The notes below the pieces were generated by a model, which was not told where the DNA came from, did no database searches, and saw only the letters and a program-made list of their open reading frames with translations. Of a stretch of DNA of 64,000 nucleotides, positions 40,760 through 48,496 are shown one piece after another. Numbering within the stretch: position 1 is the stretch's first letter; the number at the start of each line of letters is the position of its first letter. This DNA is from NORP259 sp041398705 (GTDB lineage: Bacteria; Planctomycetota; UBA1135; GCA-002686595), in the NCBI GenBank assembly GCA_041398705.1, contig JAWKUI010000002.1:619204-683203 (forward strand), read 5' to 3'. The translations under genes were made by a program, and so were the position numbers.

Positions 40760-42622
40760 TCAGGAAATCCCAAAGCGCTTGAGCTTGCGGTACAGGGTGC
40801 TCTTGCCGACTTTCAGCAGTCGGGCCGCAGCGAGCTTGTCCCCCCCGCAGGAATCGAGGGCGCGCAGCAGCGCTTTCATCTCGTAGTGCTCGAGGCTGAT
40901 GGGGTCCTCATCCCCGATGTCCCAGACCTTCTTCTCAGCGGACAGGCCAAAGCCGGTCGGCGTGCGGAAGATGGCGGACATGCCCTCCGCGACTTCTTGC
41001 GGCGGCTTCGACGGGATCAGGTCCTGGCTCGGCATGTTGCCGGCGATGGCGCGCAGGGTGACCGGCAGGTGTTCGACCGTGATCGGGTTGCCAGCGGCTT
41101 CGGCGCAAGCTTCTTCGAGCGCGGACTCGAGTTCTCCCACGTTGCCCGGCCAGTCGTAGTGCGCCAGGACCCAGCTCGCCCCGTCGCTGACTTCGGTGAC
41201 CCGGTGCAGGGGACCGAAGCGTTCGAGGAAGAACTCGACGAACAGCGGCAGGTCTTCGCGGCGCTCGACAAGCGAGGGCACTTCGATCGTGCCCGCATGG
41301 AACAGCCGCGAGAACTCGGGCTGCACATTGCGGGCCTGGCCGAATTCCTCCGCGTCGAGGCAGGTGGTCGCGAGCAGGCGCAGTTCGAAGCGCTCATGCT
41401 GGCGTCCGCCCTTGCGCAACAGCCGGCGCTCTTCCATCGACTTGGCGATGCGGTCCTGCAGGCGCGGGCTGAGTTGATCCGCATCCTCCAGGAGCAAGGT
41501 GCCGTCCTGGGCGAGCAGCATCAGGCCCGGGTGATCGGCCACCGCGCCCTCGAAGCTGCCCTTCACGTAGCCGAACAGTTCGAGCTCGAGTTCTTCCTCG
41601 GACTGCGCGCCGCAGCGCACGCTGAGGATCGGGCCGGTGGACAGGCTCGAGTAGTGCAGGATGTTCGCGATGTGGCGCTTGCCCGCGCCGCGCGCACCAC
41701 TGATCAGAACCGCCTGGGTGCGCGGGATCCAGTGGGCGACGGCATCACGCAGGCGGGTCGAACGCTCGCCGCGACCGGTGATCGCGTCGAGGGTGAACAG
41801 GTTCTGCGCAGCGTCGAGCAACTCGGCCAGTTGTTGGCGCGGGATGCCCGGCTCGTGGGCCCGCAGCATCTCTTCCGCCACGCGGCGCTTGCTCATGTCG
41901 AGCAACAGCACCACGCGCAGGGCCTGGCCGCTGTTCTCGTTGCGGGTGACGGGCACGACGGTGGCCATCAGGCTGCGCTGCGAACGATCCTTGCGCGGAG
42001 AAACCTCGAAGCGGAAACCGTCGCGGGCATGCGTGCGTGCGTCGCGCACGAACGCTTCGAGGCCGGTGTTCGGGGCGGCCTTGCCCAAGGCCTGACCGAT
42101 CACGCTGCGACCCATGAGTTCGAGTCCGCCGCGGTCGGCGTGCTGAACGTGACCCGAAGCATCCACGACGAGGATGCCGTCCGGACGTCCGCAGGCCAGC
42201 TCGCGCAGAACGATCGAGTTGCTCTGATTCTCGTCCCCCGCGCCGATCTCGACCATGTTGCGCTGCTGCGCCTCGAGGCGCTGGTTCTCGCGCTCCAGGA
42301 GGCGGGTCTGGTCCATCGCTTCGCGGCAGCGGGCCAGGTGACGCAGTTGGGCTTCGAGCACCAGCTGGATGTACGGAACCTGGCCCTTGGGCACGAAGGC
42401 GTCCGCGCCCATGCCGTAAGCCGTGTCCGCCAACTCGGAGCCGCCCTTGGCATTGGAGTACACCACCACCGGAACGTGCATCAGTTCCGGGATCGCCTTG
42501 AGGCGTTTGGTGACTTCGCAGCCTTCGATGCCCCCTTTGCCCTCGGCACTGATCAGAATCAGGTCGAAGTGACCGTTGCGGGCCTCGACGATGCCCTTGG
42601 CACCGGTTTCCACCGAGGTCAC
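40760..42622 (-). CDS. NtrC-like regulator with altered receiver and GAFTGA motifs, Fis HTH
   Basis: The 620 codons from the GTG at 42622 encode a receiver-like domain with DLILISAEG in the place of the phosphoacceptor Asp. A PAS-like region (PDGILVVDASGHVQHADRGG) and a AAA+ domain follow. Walker A is GARGAGKRH, and LFGYVKGSFEGA sits where the sigma-54 GAFTGA loop should be. GTLLLEDADQLS replaces the usual GTLFLDEI, and YDWPGNVGELESALEEA is kept. The C-terminus is a Fis HTH (ALDSCGGDKLAAARLLKVGKS). The true N-terminus, first receiver strand included, appears out of frame upstream. It is paralogous to the gene at 38639. Confidence 0.85.
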   Translation of the reverse strand: MTSVETGAKGIVEARNGHFDLILISAEGKGGIEGCEVTKRLKAIPELMHVPVVVYSNAKGGSELADTAYGMGADAFVPKGQVPYIQLVLEAQLRHLARCREAMDQTRLLERENQRLEAQQRNMVEIGAGDENQSNSIVLRELACGRPDGILVVDASGHVQHADRGGLELMGRSVIGQALGKAAPNTGLEAFVRDARTHARDGFRFEVSPRKDRSQRSLMATVVPVTRNENSGQALRVVLLLDMSKRRVAEEMLRAHEPGIPRQQLAELLDAAQNLFTLDAITGRGERSTRLRDAVAHWIPRTQAVLISGARGAGKRHIANILHYSSLSTGPILSVRCGAQSEEELELELFGYVKGSFEGAVADHPGLMLLAQDGTLLLEDADQLSPRLQDRIAKSMEERRLLRKGGRQHERFELRLLATTCLDAEEFGQARNVQPEFSRLFHAGTIEVPSLVERREDLPLFVEFFLERFGPLHRVTEVSDGASWVLAHYDWPGNVGELESALEEACAEAAGNPITVEHLPVTLRAIAGNMPSQDLIPSKPPQEVAEGMSAIFRTPTGFGLSAEKKVWDIGDEDPISLEHYEMKALLRALDSCGGDKLAAARLLKVGKSTLYRKLKRFGIS

Positions 42623-42697
42623 CTTGTACCCCAGTTCCTGCAGACGACTCTTCAGTACCAGCCGGTCGCTGGCTTCCCTCGATCAAAAGGACGTCAT
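42623..42697 (-). other. Out-of-frame receiver N-terminus upstream of the regulator
   Basis: ATG at 42697 follows AGGAG by eight bases, but the frame stops after MTSF. The frame of the downstream CDS reads EASDRLVLKSRLQELGYKV here, a receiver's first helix, and the hydrophobic strand VLLIE is in yet another frame. An extra base in the plus-strand CCC at 42676-42678, perhaps with a second indel in the AAAA at 42685-42688, would restore an ordinary receiver start. Confidence 0.6.
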
Positions 42698-42888
42698 GGC
42701 CTTTACTCCTGGAACGGTTCGTTCCCTGGCGTGCGGTTCGTGACCGGTGGTGCCGAGCCGTGCCTCCCCTCCAGGAGGCCGACAGGTCGACAAGGCAGGT
42801 CCACCGTGGTCGGATGTGCGGATCCGCCCCAAACCCGGGATTCCCAAGTCGGAGAACGGACCCCCTGAGGATCCCCTCGATCACCGTG

Positions 42889-44058
42889 ATGCACAAGGAT
42901 CTATTGACCCCGAAAATCGCGGCCCTGCTGGCGACCCTGCCGGAGGGTGCGAGCGGGCCCGCGCTGCTCGACCGACTGCGCCGGGAGTTGGAGCCGGAGC
43001 TCGCGCGCGAAGTCGCCGCCCTGCACGAAAGCCGCCAACGTTCTAAGGCGCGGCTGGGTCTCGACTTACTGCCGTTTCTACGCAGCGGTTCGGCGAGTCA
43101 ATGCACCGCGCCCGCCATCGCTCGCCACCGGGCGCGCACGATCCTCGAACGCAGCGGCGCTTCCCATATTTGGGATGCGACGTGCGGACTGGGCATGGAG
43201 GCGATCTGCCTCGCCCTCGCCGGGCACTCCGTGATCGCCAGCGATCACAACCTTGAAACCGCGTGTTTCGCCCGGGCGAATCTGCGTTCCCATGGACTCG
43301 AAACCCCGGTGATCGTGGCCGACGGCGCGGGGGATGCGGTGGCTTTCGAATACGTTCTGCTGGATCCCGACCGGCGCCCGAACGGGCAGCGCACGCTCGA
43401 CGCGGAGAAGTGGAGTCCAGCCTGGTCGCGGTGTCTCGCCCAAGCTGCGCGGGCCCGGGGCGCGGCAATCAAGCTGCCCCCGACCTGGAAACCCGGACCC
43501 GAGGCGCCGGAGGGGGCCGAGTGGCATTGGATCAGCACCCCCCAGGGTCTGCTCGAGTGCACCCTTTGGCTCGGGGCCTGGGCGACGCAGCCCGGGCACC
43601 ATGCCCTGCGCCTGCCCGCCGAAGGGGATCCGATCCACTACCACGCCAGGCCGACCCGGGTCGAAGCCCTCGACCCCGCGGAGGCGCAGCAACCGGCGTT
43701 CCTCTACGACCCCGACCCCGCGCTGATCGCCGCCGATCTACTGGGAAGCCTCGCGGCGGAAACCGGCCTGGCCCCCCTGGCGCCCGAGCTCGGGTACCTG
43801 GCCGGCCCGCGGCGGGTGGAGCATGGATTGCTGCGGGGGTTCGAGGTGCTCGACGCGTGCTCGTTCAAGCCCAAGCTGGTGCGCGCCATGCTCGGGGCCC
43901 ACGGAATCGGCCCCGTGCGGGTACGCCTGCGGGGCCACCAAGAAGCCCCCGAAGTGCTCGCGCAACGCTTCCGCGGGCCCGGCAAGGGCACCGGCGAACT
44001 GGCCGTTGCCCGACTCGACGCAGGAAGAAGGGTCTACCTTATTCGCCCTTTGGGCTGA
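42889..44058 (+). CDS. THUMP-like domain class I SAM methyltransferase
   Basis: The 389 residues begin MHKDLLTPKIAALL. A helical region and a class I methyltransferase core follow, with the SAM motif IWDATCGLGMEAICLALAG (about residues 95-113), then IASDHNLETACFARANL and DYVLLDPDRRP-like motif IV, here YVLLDPDRRPNGQRT. The C-terminal domain (ACSFKPKLVRAMLGAHGIGPVRVRLRG) matches the THUMP-like fold of methyltransferases found in many bacteria. The RNA or DNA substrate is unknown. It is divergent from the regulator gene across 190 bp, which has no other gene. Confidence 0.85.
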   Translation: MHKDLLTPKIAALLATLPEGASGPALLDRLRRELEPELAREVAALHESRQRSKARLGLDLLPFLRSGSASQCTAPAIARHRARTILERSGASHIWDATCGLGMEAICLALAGHSVIASDHNLETACFARANLRSHGLETPVIVADGAGDAVAFEYVLLDPDRRPNGQRTLDAEKWSPAWSRCLAQAARARGAAIKLPPTWKPGPEAPEGAEWHWISTPQGLLECTLWLGAWATQPGHHALRLPAEGDPIHYHARPTRVEALDPAEAQQPAFLYDPDPALIAADLLGSLAAETGLAPLAPELGYLAGPRRVEHGLLRGFEVLDACSFKPKLVRAMLGAHGIGPVRVRLRGHQEAPEVLAQRFRGPGKGTGELAVARLDAGRRVYLIRPLG

Positions 44059-44139
44059 ACTTAGCCACCATTTATCCCCATCCGGAATGCTTGGGCAGCA
44101 CCCCCTCAGTTCCGGCGCAGGATTGCCGAAAAGGCAGGG

Positions 44140-44215
44140 TGGTGGGCGATGAGGGATTCGAACCCCCGACTCTCTCGGTGTAAACGAGACACTCTAGCCA
44201 CTGAGTTAATCGCCC
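44140..44215 (-). tRNA. tRNA-Val (anticodon UAC)
   Basis: On the minus strand the acceptor GGGCGAT (44215-44209) pairs with ATCGCCC (44150-44144), and A-CCA is encoded at 44143-44140. The anticodon stem TCTCG/CGAGA encloses TTTACAC, giving anticodon TAC. The T loop is TTCGAAT. The gene lies between the methyltransferase and ugd with no CDS on its strand nearby. Confidence 0.96.
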
Positions 44216-44281
44216 GTGGGTTGGTCTGACCGGCTCACAAGGTATCCTGCCGCGCCCACCCTAGCCAGCCCCAACAAGCCC

Positions 44282-45583
44282 ATGCGCATCACAGTCATCG
44301 GAACCGGTTACGTCGGACTCGTCGCGGGTACCTGCTTTGCCGAAAGCGGCAATACGGTCACCTGCATCGATATCGACGCGACCAAGGTCCAGAAGCTCCG
44401 GGACGGCATCATCCCGATCTACGAACCCGGCCTGGAAGAGCTCCTGCGCCGGAACGTCCGGGACGGGCGCCTGCACTTCACCACAAGCTACGAGGAGGGC
44501 ATGAAGGACGCCGAAATCGCCTTCATCGCAGTGGGTACCCCCCCCGGGGAGGACGGAAGCGCCGACGTGAAGTACGTGCTGGCCGCCGCCCGCTCGATCG
44601 CCGAGCAGATGAAGGGCTACATGGTCATCGTGGACAAATCCACCGTGCCCGTCGGCACCGCCGCCAAGGTCGCCGAGACCGTGCGCGCCCACACCAACCA
44701 CGAGTTCGACGTGGTCTCGAACCCCGAGTTCCTCAAAGAGGGCACGGCGATCGACGACTTCCTCAAGCCCAACCGCGTGGTGATCGGCTCCAACTCGGAG
44801 CGCGCCAAGCGCATCATGGACGACCTCTACGAGCCGTTCGTGCGCACCGGCAACCCGATCATTCACATGGACGTGCCGTCGGCCGAGCTGACCAAGTACG
44901 CGGCCAACGCCATGCTCGCCACTCGCATCTCGTTCATGAACGAAATCGCCAACGTGTGCAGCCTGGTCGGCGCCAACGTCGACCACGTGCGCCGCGGCAT
45001 CGGCTCGGACGAGCGCATCGGTTCGCGCTTCCTGTTCTCGGGTGTCGGCTACGGCGGCTCGTGCTTCCCGAAGGACGTCAAGGCCATCGTGCACACCGCG
45101 GATCAATTCGGCTACGACTTCAAGATCCTCAAGGCGGTCGAAGACGTCAACGAACTGCAGAAGCAACTCCTGGTGCAATTCATCACCGACCGCTTCGGCA
45201 AGGATCTCACCGGTCGTCGCTTCGCCCTTTGGGGCCTGGCATTCAAGCCCAACACCGACGACATGCGCGAGGCCCCGGCCATCGTGATTGCGCGGGCCCT
45301 GGTGGCCGCCGGCGCGAAGGTGGTGGCGCACGACCCCGAAGCCATGGAAGAGGCGCAGCACGTCTACCTCAAGGATCTGATCGAGTACGCCCCCGGCCCG
45401 ATGGCTGCGGTGGACGGTGCCGACGCCCTTGTGCTGGTCACCGAATGGAACGAGTTCCGCCGCCCCGACTTCGACATGATCAAGAAGGCGCTCAAGCAAC
45501 CGGTGATCTTCGACGGCCGCAACATCTGGTCGCGTTCGAAGCTGGAAGCGATGGGCTTCGAGTACCGCGGCATCGGCCGCTGA
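44282..45583 (+). CDS. ugd: UDP-glucose 6-dehydrogenase
   Basis: The 433 residues oxidise UDP-glucose to UDP-glucuronate for polysaccharide synthesis. The NAD-binding N-terminus MRITVIGTGYVGLVAGTCFA begins directly at the ATG. The catalytic Cys261 lies in GYGGSCFPKD, with NPEFLKEG, KYAANA and the C-terminal ALWGLAFKPNTDDMREAP also present. It could serve the capsule/exopolysaccharide functions encoded from 50.6 kb on, but it is not in that cluster. A very strong hairpin follows 14 bp after the stop. Confidence 0.97.
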   Translation: MRITVIGTGYVGLVAGTCFAESGNTVTCIDIDATKVQKLRDGIIPIYEPGLEELLRRNVRDGRLHFTTSYEEGMKDAEIAFIAVGTPPGEDGSADVKYVLAAARSIAEQMKGYMVIVDKSTVPVGTAAKVAETVRAHTNHEFDVVSNPEFLKEGTAIDDFLKPNRVVIGSNSERAKRIMDDLYEPFVRTGNPIIHMDVPSAELTKYAANAMLATRISFMNEIANVCSLVGANVDHVRRGIGSDERIGSRFLFSGVGYGGSCFPKDVKAIVHTADQFGYDFKILKAVEDVNELQKQLLVQFITDRFGKDLTGRRFALWGLAFKPNTDDMREAPAIVIARALVAAGAKVVAHDPEAMEEAQHVYLKDLIEYAPGPMAAVDGADALVLVTEWNEFRRPDFDMIKKALKQPVIFDGRNIWSRSKLEAMGFEYRGIGR

Positions 45584-45597
45584 TCGACCTTCAATCC

Positions 45598-45641
45598 GCA
45601 GCCGGGCCCGGAGTCGCCGCCGCGACTCCGGGCCCGGCTGC
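45598..45641 (+). terminator. 20-bp perfect hairpin after ugd
   Basis: GCAGCCGGGCCCGGAGTCGC (45598-45617) pairs without mismatch to 45622-45641, with a 4-nt loop, 14 bp after the ugd stop. It is followed by ATTTGCG, a very weak T tract. The extreme GC stem makes it a probable terminator. Confidence 0.75.
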
Positions 45642-45694
45642 ATTTGCGCCGACATCGCGCGCGACTCGCCCGCGCCAAGGTGCGCGCAAAGAGA

Positions 45695-45722
45695 AGCGGC
45701 TCGCCCGGGTGGGCGAGCCGCT
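45695..45722. terminator. Second strong hairpin downstream of ugd
   Basis: AGCGGCTCGCCC (45695-45706) pairs perfectly with GGGCGAGCCGCT (45711-45722) across GGGT, 54 bp after the first hairpin. No T tract follows. It could protect 3' ends or serve the opposing sigma-factor operon. Confidence 0.5.
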
Positions 45723-45991
45723 CCAAGGATGTCGTGGTGAATCCCGAGATCGCATGTCCACGACGCGTACCACACCTGTGATAACACCCTGAATCGCGGA
45801 CTCGGATACGACCTCAAGAGCAATTGATACCGCACGGGGGGCGATTTGGAAACATCTTCATCCCCCTTGTCAGAATTTTTTTTGCGGCCACTGGCACTCG
45901 CGGAACCACCGCGTTCAACACTCCGCTCGTTCCACGCGACCCCTTCGCGGTGATTCTTGACCACGCGCACATCGGTCGGACTTCCGTCGGA
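45723..45991. other. Intergenic stretch, no gene seen
   Basis: The rest of the space between ugd and the minus-strand small membrane protein contains one T8 run (45877-45884) and no supportable coding frame. Neither a clear promoter nor a clear terminator was identified for the sigma-factor operon, which ends at 45992. Confidence 0.45.
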
Positions 45992-46426
45992 TCAACGTAT
46001 CCGGGAGAGTCGCAACCACACTTCGTGCGGTTCGGGAACCCCCTTCAATGCCCCTTCCAGTGCCTTGCGTAGCCCCTGCGATGCGCTCGACTGCTGCGCT
46101 CCACTCAGCATCGGCATGAGGCTGCGCAACACCTGCCGCCGCTGCCGGTAGCTCAGTGCACCTTGCATGTAGGCCTGCCAGGTTTCCTGCCCGAGGGGTC
46201 GTACCGAGCGCACAGGATAGGCTTGCACGCCCGGTCCTGAATCCGGGATTCCCGCGAGCGATGCGGCGCCCAGTGCCACCCCTTCCGGCATCACCGAGCG
46301 CGCCTTCGACTCCCACAACCGCAGCGCCCACAAGCACATGAGCATCGCAGCCCAGCCCATTCGCCTGCGGCCGCGCGGCCCAAGCAACCATGCCGGCACG
46401 CGCAACCGAAGCCGCTTCATGCCCAT
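45992..46426 (-). CDS. Small membrane protein overlapping an ECF sigma factor gene (possible anti-sigma)
   Basis: The 144 residues start MGMKRLRLRVPAWLLGPRGRRR, followed by a single hydrophobic helix (about 25-40) and a polar exterior tail with no recognised domain (LGQETWQAYMQGALSYRQRRQVL). The start ATG overlaps the sigma factor stop by four or ten bases, the coupling usual for sigma/anti-sigma pairs. It lacks the typical zinc-binding HxxxCxxC. An anti-sigma or accessory role is inferred from position only. Confidence 0.55.
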   Translation of the reverse strand: MGMKRLRLRVPAWLLGPRGRRRMGWAAMLMCLWALRLWESKARSVMPEGVALGAASLAGIPDSGPGVQAYPVRSVRPLGQETWQAYMQGALSYRQRRQVLRSLMPMLSGAQQSSASQGLRKALEGALKGVPEPHEVWLRLSRIR

Positions 46427-46989
46427 CGCAACTGCGCCTCCAGATCCCGGAAGACCCATTCGCGTAGGCGCGCTCGGGCCCGGAACAAGCGCACCTTGAC
46501 CTGCGTTCGCGCCACGCACAACTCGTCGGCGAGCTCGGCGCAGGCGCGACCCTGGTGGTAGTACCCATCGAGCGCGGCCCGATCCCCGGGCGACAGCCGC
46601 GACCAATGGCGGCGCAGGGCCGCACTCGCCACGTCGAAGGGAACCCGGCGCGACCCCATGCACAGGTGCGGCGGACCCGGGGGGAGCTCCAGGTCGGCAT
46701 CGCATTCCCCCGCCCCCAGCCCGGTACCCGGATCCCCGAGCCGCCGCCGCAACCAATCCGCATGCATGTTGCCCGCGATGCGCAGCAACCAGCCCCGGGT
46801 GCGGCGCCCGTCCCGGTTGTGGCCGCGGAACCGGGCGGCGCGCAACACCACCTCCTGGACCAAGTCGTCCACGTCATTCGCGTCGCGCATGCGGCGGGAA
46901 AGGAAGCGGCGCAGGCTGTCGAGGTGCTCCTCGAGTCCGGTGAAGCGCAGGGTCGGAGCGGAGTGGGAAGGCGAATGGGTGCAATGCAT
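46417..46989 (-). CDS. ECF-type RNA polymerase sigma factor
   Basis: The 190-residue two-domain sigma factor has region 2 (SLRRFLSRRMRDANDVDDLVQEVVLRAARF, then WLLRIAGNMHADWLRR) and region 4 (LSPGDRAALDGYYHQGRACAELADELCVARTQVKVRLFRARARL). A non-conserved insert of about 35 residues rich in Gly/Pro separates them. Region 1.1 and region 3 are absent. It would direct transcription under an envelope or stress signal controlled by an unknown regulator, perhaps the overlapping small membrane protein. Confidence 0.88.
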   Translation of the reverse strand: MHCTHSPSHSAPTLRFTGLEEHLDSLRRFLSRRMRDANDVDDLVQEVVLRAARFRGHNRDGRRTRGWLLRIAGNMHADWLRRRLGDPGTGLGAGECDADLELPPGPPHLCMGSRRVPFDVASAALRRHWSRLSPGDRAALDGYYHQGRACAELADELCVARTQVKVRLFRARARLREWVFRDLEAQLRWA

Positions 46990-47144
46990 CGGTGTCTCCT
47001 GGGGAAGCGCGCGACCCCATGGCCGCGGCGCGCTCCCCCAAAGGACCCAGGCCCCTGCCTTCGGGACCGCCCGCTCCGACTTTCGTTACCCGCCCCGCCC
47101 CCCCGAGCCGTGCGATCCCCTGCCGCCCGGCTTCGGCAGAAATG

Positions 47145-47180
47145 CACACGGGGCGGCTCCCTGAGGAGCCGCCCCGTGTG
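47145..47180 (-). terminator. 16-bp hairpin after the TPR-like gene
   Basis: A perfect 16-bp stem (47145-47160 with 47165-47180, arms GGGGCGGCTCC/GGAGCCGCCCC) has a CTGA loop. It starts 21 bp past the stop codon at 47202 on the minus strand. T content after it is low. It separates this gene from the sigma-factor operon, which must have its promoter in the next 155 bp. Confidence 0.75.
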
Positions 47181-47201
47181 GAAAAGCGGATGCCGATCGG
47201 A

Positions 47202-48305
47202 TCAGCGCACCCCGCGGGCCTCCTTGGCGGCCTTGCTATCGGGGAAGGTGCGGATCAGGCGCGCATACAGGGTCTTGGCGCGGGTCACGTTCTCCTCGTC
47301 GCCCATGAGCTGCAAGCTGCGGCCGGCGTAGAACATGGCGCGGGGGCGGTACTGGATCTGGTCGGGGTAGAGCACGACCACGCGCAGGAACGCCAGGGAC
47401 GCTTCGGTCAGTTCGGCTTTCGCGTCCTGACCGGACTCGAGTTTCTTGCTCGCGACCTGGAAGATGCAGTCGCCAAGGCCGCTGTAGGCGGCGGCCAGGG
47501 TCAGGGCGTCGGCCTTCGGGTCCTCGATGACCTTCTCGAAGTTCTTGCGGGCTTCGACGATGTTGCGCTCGGTCACGAAGCTCTCACCGATGGCGACGAT
47601 CGCCCGGTTGCGCACGATCGGCGCTTCCTTGCCGGCGGCCTTCACGACCTGGTCGAGGGCCGTGCGGCGCTCGGCCCCGGACTTCTTGCTGCCGTACAGC
47701 ACGCCGCGCAGTTCGGCTTCGAGGCGCCAGCGCGACGGCAGGGAGTTGGTGGTCACGAAGTCCGAGAACGCCTTAACCGCGCCGGGGAGGGCGTCGGTCT
47801 GACCCATCAGGTTCAGGGCTTCGATCTTGGCGATGTGCGCGAGGATCGCGTAGCGCGAGTCGGCGGACTTGGCGAGCACCTCGTCGGCGGCGGCCACCAC
47901 GTCGGCCTGGGACCCCATCGACTCGTAGACCGTCATCAGACGGTAGCGGGCGTAGGGAACGGCCCAGGGGAAGGTGCGCGGCGGCTTTTCGCTGAAGCGC
48001 GACAGGAACTCCTGCAGGTCGTTCACCGCGCCCAGGTACATCTCATCGACCATCGCCGTTTCGGCGGAGTCGATCTGCTCGGGCAGTTTCTCGTACACCA
48101 CGCGCAGGACTTCCTGGGTGGGCACGGTCTTGGCGGTGCGACCCGAAGCGGACTTGTACTCGACCTCGAGCAGCCCTTCTTTGGTGACGGACACATCATC
48201 CAGCGAGGTGCCATCGACCTTCAGGATGCGGTCGGCGAGGGCGTCCTGGCTGAAGAGCAGCGAACAGGCGATCAGGGCAGAGAGGGAGAAACAGCGCATG
48301 GGCAT
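47202..48305 (-). CDS. Secreted tetratricopeptide-like repeat protein
   Basis: The 367 residues have a signal peptide (about 1-25, ending DALA). A short beta domain follows (RILKVDGTSLDDVSVTKEGLLEVEYKSASG), then repeated helix pairs of TPR type (YARYRLMTVYESMGSQADVVAAADEVLAKS, GEARKNFEKVIEDP-like, AMFYAGRSLQLMGDEENVTRAKTLYARLIRTFP). It is likely periplasmic, acting as a protein-binding scaffold. No enzymatic motif. It has its own upstream region (190 bp) after the acylase and a strong terminator hairpin. Confidence 0.8.
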   Translation of the reverse strand: MPMRCFSLSALIACSLLFSQDALADRILKVDGTSLDDVSVTKEGLLEVEYKSASGRTAKTVPTQEVLRVVYEKLPEQIDSAETAMVDEMYLGAVNDLQEFLSRFSEKPPRTFPWAVPYARYRLMTVYESMGSQADVVAAADEVLAKSADSRYAILAHIAKIEALNLMGQTDALPGAVKAFSDFVTTNSLPSRWRLEAELRGVLYGSKKSGAERRTALDQVVKAAGKEAPIVRNRAIVAIGESFVTERNIVEARKNFEKVIEDPKADALTLAAAYSGLGDCIFQVASKKLESGQDAKAELTEASLAFLRVVVLYPDQIQYRPRAMFYAGRSLQLMGDEENVTRAKTLYARLIRTFPDSKAAKEARGVR

Positions 48306-48496
48306 TCGGGGGGTGGACCAGGATTACCCCCGGTGGGGATCGGGGTAACCAGGACGCGAGGGAGGGCGGAGAGGATAGGCGGGGCGCAAAGGAGGTGTCA
48401 AACCCCCGGCCGCGATGCGCCGGATCGGGCACCGGCCAGGACCGGCGCAATGAACACAAACCGAATCACCGCAACACCTTAGATCCAACGCAGCGA

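Noticed and set aside
45877..45884. T8 run as a rho-independent terminator for ugd
   Set aside because: No stable stem directly precedes it and it is almost 300 bp past the stop; two closer hairpins exist.
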